Source of the DNA: SURF-32 sp964648365
GTDB taxonomy: Bacteria; Planctomycetota; Phycisphaerae; UBA1845
Assembly: GCA_964648365.1 (NCBI GenBank)
Contig: CAZYLK010000089.1
Span: 1-24,068, forward strand
DNA: 24,068 nucleotides
Direction of reading: 5' to 3'
Below are positions 1 to 7,608 of the stretch, in pieces. Each line of letters begins with the position of its first letter. The first letter of the stretch is position 1. The translations under genes were made by a program, and so were the position numbers. The notes beneath the pieces are model-generated. The model made no database searches, was not told where the DNA came from, and saw only the letters and a program-made list of their open reading frames with translations.

Positions 1-201
1 TCTCCCGAAAGAGGTCGCATCCACCGCCGGCCGGCTCCAACCCGCCCGGTCACGGTCGAGCTTTCGGGTTCTATCGGCCGGCTCCGCTCCGCGTCAGCAG
101 GGCAATCGCGCACTGCGATGGATTTAGCGCGGTCTTAGCGCGAGGGTATTGTCGGGCTCTCTGACGACTGCCGCACGCGGCGGAGTCGGGACGGATTCGC
201 T
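1..201. other. Intergenic, no gene seen
   Basis: This stretch lies downstream of the DUF1501 gene, which ends at 202 on the minus strand. I see no credible coding region here. A minus-strand open frame that enters it from inside the DUF1501 gene is an arginine/proline-rich GC shadow. The short sequence GGCCGGCTCC occurs twice, near 29 and 75. No clear terminator hairpin with a T-run was found. Confidence 0.6.
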
Positions 202-1488
202 TCACACCAGCAGCCCCGAAATCGGCAGGCTGTCCACGTCCTGCACGACGCGGATGGGCCTTCCGTCGGGGGCGTAGTTGACGGCGGTGGGGTCGATGCC
301 GAGGCATTTGCAGATGGTGGCGTGGAGGCGGCCGACGGAGATCGGATTTTCGGCGACTTCCTCGCCGCCGGGGGTGCTGGCGCCGATGACGCGGCCGCCG
401 GCGATGCCCCCCCCGGCCATCATGGCGCTCCACACGCGCGGCCAGTGGTCGCGGCCGGCGTTAGGGTTGATCTGCGGCGTGCGGCCGAACTCGCTGCACA
501 AGACCACCAGCGTGCGGTCGAGCTTCTTGACCCGCTTCAGATCCCACAGCAGCGCGGCCACACCCTGGTCGAGGTCGGCGCAGCGGCCGCCGATGCTGTC
601 GAACAGGCCGTTGTGCATGTCCCAGCCGCGCAGGCTGACTTCTATGAATCGCACCCCCGCCTGCACCAGCCGCCGGGCCAGCAGGCACCCCTGGCCGAAG
701 AACGTCTCGCCGTAGCGCTCGCGCACGCCGGGCGGCTCCCTTTCCAGGTCGAACGCGGCCACGCTGGGACTCTTCATCATGGCGTAGGCGGCCTCGTAGT
801 GCGTGGCATACGCTTCTATGACCTCGCGGCCGCGGTGCTCGGTAGCGAACTTGCGGTCGAACGTGTGCAGGAGCTTGAGGCGAGCCTGAAAGTGCTTGTC
901 ATCGACGGAGCTGTGGTATTCCAGGTTGGCGGCCGGTTCATCCGGGTTGGCGATCTGAAACGGGGCATAAGCGGAACCCAGAAACCCGGCGGGCCAGGTG
1001 TCGGCGCCGACGGTGACGTACGCCGGCAGGTCGCGGTTCATCTTGCCGAGCATCTTCCACGCGGTCGAGCCGACGCTGGAGTGTTGAAAGCTGCCCAGCG
1101 GCGCGTAGCCGGTGTGCATCAGGTAGGTCGCCCGCTCATGCGAACCTTCCTTCGACGTCAGCGAGCGGATCAGCGACACATCGTCGAACGCCTTCGCGAG
1201 GCGCGGCAGGTGCTCGCTGATGCGGATGTCTTTGACGGATGTGTCGATCGCCTGCGTCGGGCCGCCAGTTTCAGTGCCGGGCTTGGGATCCCACGTGTCG
1301 ATGTGGCTCTGCCCGCCGCCCATCCAGAGCAAGATGACGCTGTCCGCGGAGGCGCCGGGCCCGGCCGCGGCGAAGAGAAACTCCGGGCGGGCCAGACCCA
1401 GAAACGTGCCTGCGCCCGCCCCGGCGGTGCGGCCGAGGAACTGGCGTCGGGTCAGGCGTTGATAGTCGCAGCAGCCGTCAGAGTGCAT
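202..1488 (-). CDS. DUF1501 family protein, Tat-exported
   Basis: The product is about 428 aa. It starts with a twin-arginine signal (LTRRQFLGRTAGAG) followed by a small hydrophobic stretch, so export by the Tat route is expected. The body has DUF1501 hallmarks: VILLWMGGGQSHIDTWDP near the N-terminus, SEFGRTPQINP and GRDHWP in the C-terminal third. The family has an alkaline phosphatase/sulfatase-like fold and is greatly expanded in planctomycetes. Its substrate is not established. The frame stays open 30 codons further upstream, but that part only translates an octamer repeat array. I therefore chose the ATG at 1488, directly before the Tat motif, although no good Shine-Dalgarno is visible. 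The gene follows a DUF1549/DUF1553 gene on the same strand, the usual planctomycete pairing, but here a 480-bp repeat-rich gap separates them. A run of eight G (coding strand) sits in the Met-Met-Ala-Gly-Gly-Gly segment. Confidence 0.9.
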   Translation of the reverse strand: MHSDGCCDYQRLTRRQFLGRTAGAGAGTFLGLARPEFLFAAAGPGASADSVILLWMGGGQSHIDTWDPKPGTETGGPTQAIDTSVKDIRISEHLPRLAKAFDDVSLIRSLTSKEGSHERATYLMHTGYAPLGSFQHSSVGSTAWKMLGKMNRDLPAYVTVGADTWPAGFLGSAYAPFQIANPDEPAANLEYHSSVDDKHFQARLKLLHTFDRKFATEHRGREVIEAYATHYEAAYAMMKSPSVAAFDLEREPPGVRERYGETFFGQGCLLARRLVQAGVRFIEVSLRGWDMHNGLFDSIGGRCADLDQGVAALLWDLKRVKKLDRTLVVLCSEFGRTPQINPNAGRDHWPRVWSAMMAGGGIAGGRVIGASTPGGEEVAENPISVGRLHATICKCLGIDPTAVNYAPDGRPIRVVQDVDSLPISGLLV

Positions 1489-1506
1489 GGGGGGTTGCTC
1501 GCAGAA

Positions 1507-1546
1507 GGGAGTAAGGGAGTGAGGGAGTAAGGGAGTAAGGGAAGAA
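1507..1546 (+). repeat. Octamer array, left arm of inverted pair
   Basis: Five tandem 8-bp units of GGGAGTAA or GGGAGTGA type, the last degenerate (GGGAAGAA). The same unit order appears in reverse complement at 1925-1964, with about 38 of 40 positions complementary. A third array, direct relative to this one, lies at 11153-11216. The array ends 18 bp upstream of the DUF1501 start codon. Confidence 0.9.
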
Positions 1547-1554
1547 AGACGGGG

Positions 1555-1675
1555 AACTCGTAGTTGTTGCTGCGGCACTTCTCATTGTCGAGGACCGTAT
1601 CCAGGGAAGAAGGATCGAGGGAAAACTCGTCGTTGTGTTGGCGGCACTTCTCATTGTTGCAAACCGTATTCGGGG
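1555..1675. repeat. Imperfect direct repeat, two copies
   Basis: Two copies of about 51 bp (1555-1606 and 1624-1675), offset by 69 bp. They share the core GCGGCACTTCTCATTGT and an ACCGTAT motif, with scattered substitutions between. Function unknown. Confidence 0.7.
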
Positions 1676-1680
1676 TCCAC

Positions 1681-1918
1681 CCGCTCGCTTACGCTCGCGG
1701 CTCTGATTCGTACGCTCGCTCACGTTCGCGGCTCTCTCTCTGCCGGTCGCTCACCCTCCGGGTTTTGATTAACTCTGTTTCGGCCGGTCGCATGCGCTCC
1801 CGGTCCTGAGTCATCCTGATTCGGCCGGTCGCTTACGCTCGCGGTTCGGGCTGACCCGCTCCCCGACGGGCCGCGGTTCTGATTCGGCCGGTCGCTCACG
1901 CTCCCGGTCCGGATTGCT
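1681..1918. repeat. REP-like palindromic repeat cluster
   Basis: About seven degenerate units start near 1681, 1711, 1743, 1784, 1825, 1855 and 1888. The core is like CCGGTCGCTYACGCTCSCGG, followed by a TTCTGATTCGG-type linker. Three consecutive units are exactly 41 bp apart. Each core is a partial palindrome (CCG...CGG). I recall nearly identical cores dispersed in planctomycete genomes, where they generate spurious AYARGSD peptides. That is memory, not a search result. Confidence 0.75.
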
Positions 1919-1924
1919 TCGCCC

Positions 1925-1964
1925 CTCTTCCCTCACTCCCTTACTCCCTCACTCCCTTACTCCC
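1925..1964 (-). repeat. Octamer array, right arm of inverted pair
   Basis: Alternating TCACTCCC and TTACTCCC units (1933-1964), with a degenerate unit at 1925-1932. It is the reverse complement of the array at 1507-1546. It begins 7 bp beyond the DUF1549/DUF1553 stop codon on the minus strand. Confidence 0.9.
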
Positions 1965-1971
1965 TTCTTCT

Positions 1972-3588
1972 TCACCTGATAAACATGAACTCTCGCGTAT
2001 TGATCAGCGCCCAATGCACGTCCGCCCAGCGCGAGGGGTCGTTGCCGGGGCCGGTCAGGTAGGACACGGCGGCGTCAAGCTCGGGGCGGGTGGGTTCGCG
2101 GCCGATGGTCTGGACGAACAGCTTCCGCGCGGCCAGCGAGACGGAATCTCCGCCGGCCAGCCAGCGGCGGACCGGATGATCGTCGTGCATGCGGACGGCG
2201 CTGTTGAGGAACGACCCGTTGAGCAGTTCCAGGGCCTGCTGAATGGTCACATCCGTCTCGCGCTCGTGCAGCGTCTCTCGGTCGTGGCCGTGGAACGTGC
2301 CGATGAAGGTCGCCTCCGGCCGCGGGTACGACTGGTCGAACGCCTTGCGATAAAGCTGCCGGTCCGAGCCGTAGAGCCCGCACGAAACGAGCACGGAATC
2401 GTGCAGTTGCTCGGCCGAGAGGCGACGCAGCGGCAATCGCTCGAAGAACACCTCCTCCGAAGCGGTTCGCGGGATCACGCCGCCGGTTGTATCAAGCTGA
2501 TAGGTGCGCGAGTTGCAGATGAGCCGGATCACGTGGCGAAGGTCGTAGCCGTGGTCAATGAACTCGCGCGCCAGCCAGTCGAGCAGCTCCGGATGCGACG
2601 GCGGATTGTCGGCGCGGAACTCGTCCACCGGCTCGACCAGGCCGCGGCCCATCAGCTTCGCCCAGATGCGGTTCACCGCAACGCGGGCGAAGTACGGGTT
2701 GTCGGGCGCGGTCAGCATCGTGGCCAGCGCCGCCCGCCCGCCGCCCGACCCCTCCTCCGGCTCGGTCACAAACCTCCCCGCTCCCGGCCCGTCGATGACT
2801 TTCTCCAACTGCAATTCCACCGGCCGGCCGCGGACGAGGATCGTGCGGGCTTCCGCGTTGCGAACGCGGGTGCCGCGCCAGAAGTCGCGCAGCCCGACGA
2901 AGTCCGATTGCAGCCACGGCTCGAAGGGGTGATCGTGGCACTGGGCACACTTGACCTGCGTGCCCATGAAGGCCTGGGCGACGGTGATGGTCAGTTCATC
3001 CGGATCGGAACGGTGGCCCAGCACGAACGCCGCCGCCGGATCATCCGCCGTTGTTCCCTCGGCGGTAATCAAGCGGCGGACCCACTGGTCGTACGGCACG
3101 CCGTCGGCGAGCACCTCGCGAACATAGTCGCGCAAGGCGAACGGCTCCGCCCCGCGCGTCTGCGACTGCTCGCGGAGCAGATCGCCCCAGAAAACGGTCC
3201 AATGCTCGGCGTATTGCGGTGAATCGAGCAGTTGATCGACGAGCTTGGCCACGCGCGGGCCGCGATCGGCGCTGACGAAGGCATCGACCTGCTCGAACGT
3301 CGGAATGACGCCCGCAATGTCCAGGTAGAGCCGGCGGACGAGGTCGAAGTCCGTGGCGACCTTCGCCGGCCGGACGCCGAACTTGCGCCACTTGTCGGCG
3401 ATGAACTGGTCGATGGCGTTGTTCGACTGGCCGGCGATGCGGGGCGGCGACGGCGGCTCCAGAGGCAGCGGAGCGATCACCTTCTGCCGGTTCGGGCCGT
3501 CATAGCGCGGCGGGTCCGCGGCGACACGGCAGATCCACGTCCCGGCGATTACCAGGATCAGGGCGGCTGACAAAATCGACGAACGCAT
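1972..3588 (-). CDS. DUF1549/DUF1553 domain protein
   Basis: The 538-aa product opens with a signal peptide or N-terminal membrane anchor (residues 1-24). A DUF1549 domain follows (about 55-260), containing RLYLDIAGVIP and a CxxCH motif (CAQCHDHP, Cys214, Cys217, His218). A DUF1553 domain covers about 285-525 (NRIWAKLMGRGLVEPVDEF, then NSRTYQ). CxxCH is the covalent haem-binding signature, so haem attachment is possible but unproven. The family is characteristic of planctomycetes, has unknown function, and is commonly encoded next to a DUF1501 gene, as here (202-1488). It is shorter than many family members because there is no separate N-terminal cytochrome domain or central accessory domain. 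A perfect TATAAT lies 25 bp upstream of the ATG, which supports this start. Confidence 0.92.
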   Translation of the reverse strand: MRSSILSAALILVIAGTWICRVAADPPRYDGPNRQKVIAPLPLEPPSPPRIAGQSNNAIDQFIADKWRKFGVRPAKVATDFDLVRRLYLDIAGVIPTFEQVDAFVSADRGPRVAKLVDQLLDSPQYAEHWTVFWGDLLREQSQTRGAEPFALRDYVREVLADGVPYDQWVRRLITAEGTTADDPAAAFVLGHRSDPDELTITVAQAFMGTQVKCAQCHDHPFEPWLQSDFVGLRDFWRGTRVRNAEARTILVRGRPVELQLEKVIDGPGAGRFVTEPEEGSGGGRAALATMLTAPDNPYFARVAVNRIWAKLMGRGLVEPVDEFRADNPPSHPELLDWLAREFIDHGYDLRHVIRLICNSRTYQLDTTGGVIPRTASEEVFFERLPLRRLSAEQLHDSVLVSCGLYGSDRQLYRKAFDQSYPRPEATFIGTFHGHDRETLHERETDVTIQQALELLNGSFLNSAVRMHDDHPVRRWLAGGDSVSLAARKLFVQTIGREPTRPELDAAVSYLTGPGNDPSRWADVHWALINTREFMFIR

Positions 3589-3613
3589 TCCGATCGGCTC
3601 CGGTCCTCACCAG

Positions 3614-3619
3614 ATTATA
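3614..3619 (-). promoter_or_regulatory. Putative -10 box for DUF1549/DUF1553 gene
   Basis: A perfect TATAAT on the minus strand lies 25 bp upstream of the start codon at 3588, in an otherwise GC-rich gap. No convincing -35 hexamer was seen at 16-18 bp, so this is a moderate call. Confidence 0.45.
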
Positions 3620-3760
3620 CGTCCGATCGGCCCGAATCATGCGTTTCGATTGTAAATTTGCCATCCACGCCCACGCCGCGCTCGTCCGCGGGCGTCGAAA
3701 TCGCCGACGGGGTTGGCCCGGGGAGCGATCCGCGGCCGTGCTCTTTTTTCGCCGCGACGA

Positions 3761-4696
3761 TCACTTCGGAGGACACGTCTGCCCGATGGACGACGTCTCC
3801 GCACCGCGGAAGCGCAGCGAACCGACCTGGGCGACGAGCGGCCCGGACGTGCAGAACGAGCGGTCGACGATCATGGTTCCGGTAATCAACTCAACGAAGC
3901 CGCTCAGGTCGGCGAGCGCCCGTCGGATGCGGATCCGCGACTGATCTCCCTGGACGATGCGCCATGCGGCGCTGCCCGTCACGTCGGAGCGCACCAGAAG
4001 CGTCGCGCCGCCGCGGGCCTGCCACTCCCCGGTACCGGATTTCGGCTTGCCGGCCAGCACCAGCGGCCGCTCGGGGTGCGTCGCCCACACCCACGCATGA
4101 TTGTCGAGTCGGACTCGGATTTCACCGTCGCCGAAAATGCGCGGCGGGGTCGGGCCTGGTCCCTGCAATCTCACAAAGGTCAGGATCGGATCGAGGCCCT
4201 CGGCGGCGACGATCTGCCCGTGGGTCATGTCGATACCGGTGGCCCTGCCGGAAAGGGTCAGGTCGGCCGCGATAATCAGGGCGGCCGGGGCATCGGCCGA
4301 TCCCGCGAGTTGCAGCGTTCCGACGACCAGAAGGCTGTCCGCGTGAAGGGTGAGCGATGCCCCGGCCTCGACCCGGAGAACTCCGCTGTTCTGCACGTCG
4401 AAGCTGCGACACTCGGCCGGGGCGGCGATGCGACAGGTCGCGCCGACGGGGATCACGACGTGATCGTTGACGCCGGGCACGCGCCCGACCGACCAGTTGC
4501 GAAGGTCGCCCCAGGCGCCGTCGTTCGCCTGAAACTGCACAATCTCCGCCCGGGCGACGGGCGTCGCAATGACGCTCGCCAGCATGGCAAGAGTCGCGAG
4601 CATCCCGAAGTATATGCGGGCAGAAGCAGCGACGTCTGGCGTCGAGCAGCGGAGATTGCAGCGGCGCTGAGCAAAAGGCTGAGTGTTCATGTGCAT
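3761..4696 (-). CDS. Secreted beta-strand-rich protein, unknown function
   Basis: The product is 311 aa (309 from the alternative ATG at 4690). A long basic N-region precedes a hydrophobic core (about residues 30-48) ending in ATPVARA, a good signal peptidase I site. The mature start contains WGDLRNWSVGRVPGVNDHVV, a sequence type found at the start of many secreted proteins built of repeated short beta-strands. It is followed by alternating 'V-L-V-x-G-x-L' segments that suggest a beta-helix or solenoid. There are no catalytic motifs that I recognise and no C-terminal anchor or sorting signal. AAAGGA lies 4 nt before the ATG at 4696 and 10 nt before the ATG at 4690, so either may be used. It is probably a cell-surface or extracellular structural protein. 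The family is not identified. Confidence 0.75.
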   Translation of the reverse strand: MHMNTQPFAQRRCNLRCSTPDVAASARIYFGMLATLAMLASVIATPVARAEIVQFQANDGAWGDLRNWSVGRVPGVNDHVVIPVGATCRIAAPAECRSFDVQNSGVLRVEAGASLTLHADSLLVVGTLQLAGSADAPAALIIAADLTLSGRATGIDMTHGQIVAAEGLDPILTFVRLQGPGPTPPRIFGDGEIRVRLDNHAWVWATHPERPLVLAGKPKSGTGEWQARGGATLLVRSDVTGSAAWRIVQGDQSRIRIRRALADLSGFVELITGTMIVDRSFCTSGPLVAQVGSLRFRGAETSSIGQTCPPK

Positions 4697-5118
4697 CCGT
4701 TCCTTTGCGACTGGAGGTCCGTCCAGACGGAGCGATCGACGAAGCGCGCGGCGATGGCGCGGTCGGCGAGCGCCGACGATCTTTACGCGCCGATGGCGTT
4801 CGACCCGGCGCGCGGATCGTGTGCCAATCGGCGATGCCTCCTTCTGTGTCAGGGTGATGCGGCCCGAGCGGCGCCTGATGCGACCCCAGGGACTTCAGCC
4901 GCCTTCCGCGTGATGAAGCGGCGCTGCCAGGCCGGCGAGTATCACTCCACGCCCTTCTAAACGTGGATTCATCGGCTCTGCGGACTGTAGGTTCTTGTGG
5001 CAGACCGCTGAAAACGAGACGGGGCGACCGGTCTCTAAACCGGCCGCCCCGCGGGATGGAGATCAGTTGTGATCCAGCGCCGTTCGGAGGGGCGATGGGT
5101 CTGACGATACGCTCGGCG
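4697..5118. other. Intergenic; only a terminator identified
   Basis: The 422-bp gap lies between two minus-strand genes. Apart from the hairpin at 5021-5050, I see no gene or repeat. Plus-strand open frames here are antisense continuations through neighbouring genes. Confidence 0.6.
5021..5050 (-). terminator. Hairpin terminator of the cysteine-repeat gene
   Basis: The arms GGGGCGACCGGT and ACCGGCCGCCCC pair over 11 bp with one internal mismatch and a 6-nt loop. On the minus strand the stem is followed by GTCTCGTTTTC, a short T-run. It lies about 70 bp beyond the stop of the gene ending at 5119. Confidence 0.65.
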
Positions 5119-6162
5119 TTACGGGCAAGGCGACTCGCACTGACCGCAACCGGCCCGCTTGGCCACGATGTGGCAGCTACCACCTTCGTGGCACGGCACG
5201 GACACCTTGAGCTTCTTCTTGCAGTCCTTCTCGGTCTCGCACCGGCCGACGCAGAAGCGGTCGCCGCGCTCGTACTCGCACTTCTGGCAGACTTCGCCGC
5301 ACAGGCCGCCCAGGCGCTTCACCTTGGCGACGACGTAGATGCAGCGGTCTTCCTGCGGCTGCGGGCACTCGATCTCATCGCAGTGGAAGCCCTGGTGCCA
5401 TTCGCCCCGGCGGGCCTCGCACTCCTCGAAGTTCGCCTCGACGCAGTCGCCATTAGGCAGGCAGCACGCCCATTCATCAGGCTGCTGGCAGCGGATTTCG
5501 TTGCACAGCACGCCCTCGTGCCAGTCGCCGCCGCGGTTTACGCAGGTTTCCTTGTCCGTCTCGACGCAGGAGCCGTCGGGCAGACAGCAGGCCCACTCTT
5601 CAGGCCGGACCGGGCAGCGGATCTCGTCGCAGTGGAAGCCCTGACGCCAGTCGCCGCGCTTTTCCGCACACTCTTCAAAGGTGGCCTCGACGCAGGTGCC
5701 GTCCGCCAGGCAGCAGGCCCAGCGATCGGGCTGGTTGCAATTGACTTCGTTGCACGTCCGGCCGTCGTAGAACTCGCCGCCGCGATCGGCGCAGCTCTGC
5801 TTGTCGGTCATGATGCAGGGCGCGCCCGGGATGCAGCAGGCCCAGATCCGCGGCTTGCACTCGATCTGGTTGCAGTGGACGCCGAAATTGAAGATGCCGC
5901 CCTGTGCGCTGCACTCGCGGCTGTTGACATCGACGCAACTTCCATCGGGAAGACAACACGCAAACCGAAGCAGGGCGCAGGGCGCCTGGTCGCAAGGCGT
6001 GTTCGGGAAGAACACGCCTCCCCGCCCGTCGCAGGTAGGCCCGTCCGTCTCCACGCAGGAGCCGTCCGGAAGACAACACGCGCCCCGATCCTGGGCCTGG
6101 GCGGACCATGCGGTCAGCACCAGACCGAACGCTACCATCATCAACTGCATTCTCTTGAGCAT
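5119..6162 (-). CDS. Secreted protein with six tandem six-cysteine repeats
   Basis: The 347-aa product starts with a signal peptide (MLKRMQLMMVAFGLVLTAWS, cleavage likely after AQA at 21-23). Six tandem repeats of 40-42 residues follow, with Cys pairs at 29, 69, 109, 150, 192 and 233. Each reads roughly ACCLPDGSCVE-x5-C-x2-RGG-x6-C-x3-C, with six cysteines, so three disulfides per repeat are plausible. Repeats 4 and 6 are the most alike, suggesting recent duplication. A distinct cysteine-rich tail (274-347) ends in CESPCP. I recall this repeat type in planctomycete secreted proteins, but its function is not known to me. The same module occurs twice in the subtilase at 13242-15935. The frame is open upstream to 6348, but the upstream codons overlap a good -35/-10 promoter, so I use the ATG at 6162. 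Confidence 0.88.
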   Translation of the reverse strand: MLKRMQLMMVAFGLVLTAWSAQAQDRGACCLPDGSCVETDGPTCDGRGGVFFPNTPCDQAPCALLRFACCLPDGSCVDVNSRECSAQGGIFNFGVHCNQIECKPRIWACCIPGAPCIMTDKQSCADRGGEFYDGRTCNEVNCNQPDRWACCLADGTCVEATFEECAEKRGDWRQGFHCDEIRCPVRPEEWACCLPDGSCVETDKETCVNRGGDWHEGVLCNEIRCQQPDEWACCLPNGDCVEANFEECEARRGEWHQGFHCDEIECPQPQEDRCIYVVAKVKRLGGLCGEVCQKCEYERGDRFCVGRCETEKDCKKKLKVSVPCHEGGSCHIVAKRAGCGQCESPCP

Positions 6163-6318
6163 GATCTCAATCTCCCCACAAAAACACGGGACTCTGGACA
6201 TGAGGACCGCCCCGACACCGGGACGTGGGCGCATCGCGCGTGCGCCTTCCTGCCGGGGTACACCCGGATGGCGCTCGCAATGCTCAATACGGGACGGGAG
6301 CGATCCGAACTGGCGGCC

Positions 6319-6348
6319 ATTGTACCCGCGACAGCGGCCTGAATTCAA
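6319..6348 (-). promoter_or_regulatory. Putative sigma70-type promoter of cysteine-repeat gene
   Basis: On the minus strand, TTGAAT (6343-6348) and TACAAT (6319-6324) are separated by 18 bp, with 4/6 and 5/6 matches to consensus. The predicted leader is about 150 nt before the ATG at 6162. The element overlaps the first codons of the longer alternative reading frame, which argues against that longer start. Confidence 0.5.
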
Positions 6349-6407
6349 TGGGCGATCGGGAAACGCAGGAAGCGCGTGATGGGACCATGGCGCGCGCCGA
6401 CCGGCCG

Positions 6408-7340
6408 TCAGGGCTGAGCATTCGGCAGGAAGATCTCTGCCAACATGCAGCGGACGCTGCCGCCACCGCCTTCAATGGTCGGAATCGACACGGGTAGAAG
6501 GGTGGCGCCGGCCGCGAGCGATCGCCGCTGATCCGGGGTGTACTGATTCACCGCCCGTTGCGAGACGACGATGATCGAACCGGTTCGGGGGCGCAGTTCC
6601 AGGACGTTGCACCCGAACTCCATCACCTGGGACGCGGTGATTTCGACGACGGTCCGCCCGGAGGATTCGAGCCGGCGGCAGAGGGTGTCGCGCTCCGTCC
6701 TGTCGGCCACCGTGTCGGCCGCGACGACGGCGAGCTGTGTGCCCAGCGCCAGCATGACGTTGGTGTGGTAGATCGGCCCGCGCCGCCCCAGCGCGTGAAA
6801 GGTGACGGGTTCGAAGCCGAAGTCGTCGCAGAAGCGGTGAAGGAGCCGCTCGTCGGTCCGCGAGCTGAGTGCGGCATAGCACGTCCGCCCCGGCCGGTCG
6901 AGCACCATGCTGCCGGTGCCCTCGAGGTAGACGCCGCGGCGCTCCCAGTTCGAATAATCCACGACGCGATCCACCCGAAACCCCGCCGACGCCAGGAACG
7001 GTACGACGTCGTCGCGCCGCTCGATCCGCCTGTTCGGCGCCTCCATCGGATAGAGCACGACCGTGCCGTCCTCGTGCGTGGTAATCCAGTTGTTGGGAAA
7101 CACCGCGTCGGGCTTGGGCGGTTCCGGCGTGTCGTCGAGAACCAGCACGCGGACGCCGCAGGACTCCAGCGCGGCGACGACGGCGTCGAACTCGGCGAGC
7201 GCCGCCAACGTCACGTCGGCATCGCCCTTGTTCGGGGACGCCTGATACTCATTGCTGGACGCCGTCTGCACGTTGACGCCGAACGCGGCCGGGCGAACCA
7301 TGAATACCGTGTCAGTTGTCTGGGCTTCGTGATGAGTCAT
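6408..7340 (-). CDS. ctlX: CtlX-type citrulline/amidino hydrolase
   Basis: The 310-aa protein belongs to the amidinotransferase/arginine deiminase superfamily (pentein fold). The start matches the CtlX pattern (MVRPAAFGVNVQTASSNEYQ). Visible superfamily motifs are PDAVFPNNW (78-85), YLEGTGSMV (138-146), the catalytic His192 in YHTNVML, and the nucleophile Cys298 in GGGGSVRCMLAEIF near the C-terminus. Family members hydrolyse guanidino or ureido compounds. CtlX is associated with citrulline use, but other substrates (arginine, dimethylarginine) cannot be excluded from sequence. The active-site residues appear intact and the length is normal for the family. It is probably cytoplasmic, with no signal peptide. 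The ATG at 7340 is preceded by GAGTGACCG. No other arginine or citrulline genes are adjacent. Confidence 0.82.
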   Translation of the reverse strand: MTHHEAQTTDTVFMVRPAAFGVNVQTASSNEYQASPNKGDADVTLAALAEFDAVVAALESCGVRVLVLDDTPEPPKPDAVFPNNWITTHEDGTVVLYPMEAPNRRIERRDDVVPFLASAGFRVDRVVDYSNWERRGVYLEGTGSMVLDRPGRTCYAALSSRTDERLLHRFCDDFGFEPVTFHALGRRGPIYHTNVMLALGTQLAVVAADTVADRTERDTLCRRLESSGRTVVEITASQVMEFGCNVLELRPRTGSIIVVSQRAVNQYTPDQRRSLAAGATLLPVSIPTIEGGGGSVRCMLAEIFLPNAQP

Positions 7341-7351
7341 CGGTCACTCAT

Positions 7352-7604
7352 GAATGTCGAATGGCAGGAGAATGGCGTATGACGAATGTCGAAAGGAGGA
7401 TTCCGCATTGCGTAGTGGAACCGACTCGACACGCAAGCCTGCCTTTCTTCACATACAATGCTCGTCCATTCGCAACCTGCTACTCGACACTCGATACTTG
7501 ACAGTCATCCCAGCAGCCGCTCCCTTTCGACCGCAGTTCGGATTGCGTTACGCCCTCTCCCGGCACCTCTTAATTCGTTATTCGCTATTCGACATTCGCC
7601 ATTC
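7352..7604. repeat. Heptamer repeats in inverted arrangement
   Basis: The left part has GAATGTC, GAATGGC, GAATGGC, GTATGAC and GAATGTC units (7352-7390, with a 4-bp break). The right part has ATTCGTT, ATTCGCT, ATTCGAC and ATTCGCC units (7573-7600), the same motif inverted. The middle holds ACTCGAC, ACTCGAT and ACTTGAC in tandem (7482-7502). The segment is more AT-rich than its surroundings. No gene is visible in it. Confidence 0.8.
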
Positions 7605-7608
7605 TTTC

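Larger units (their letters stand above)
1489..1971. other. Repeat-built intergenic region
   Basis: This 483-bp gap between two same-strand genes holds no credible gene. It consists of two inverted octamer arrays (1507-1546 and 1925-1964), an imperfect direct repeat (copies at 1555-1606 and 1624-1675), and about seven palindromic units (1681-1918). Short open frames across it only translate the repeats. Confidence 0.8.

Noticed and set aside
1681..1918. Possible CRISPR array
   Set aside because: The regularly spaced units are degenerate, the linkers are similar to each other rather than unique spacers, spacing varies from about 30 to 41 bp, and no cas gene is present.
322..3222. Two 402-codon plus-strand open frames (322-1530 and 2014-3222)
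   Set aside because: Both are antisense to the DUF1501 and DUF1549/DUF1553 genes and have no recognisable motif.
4963..6342. 459-codon plus-strand open frame
   Set aside because: It is antisense to the cysteine-repeat gene. Its apparent internal repetition is just the reverse reading of the repeats.
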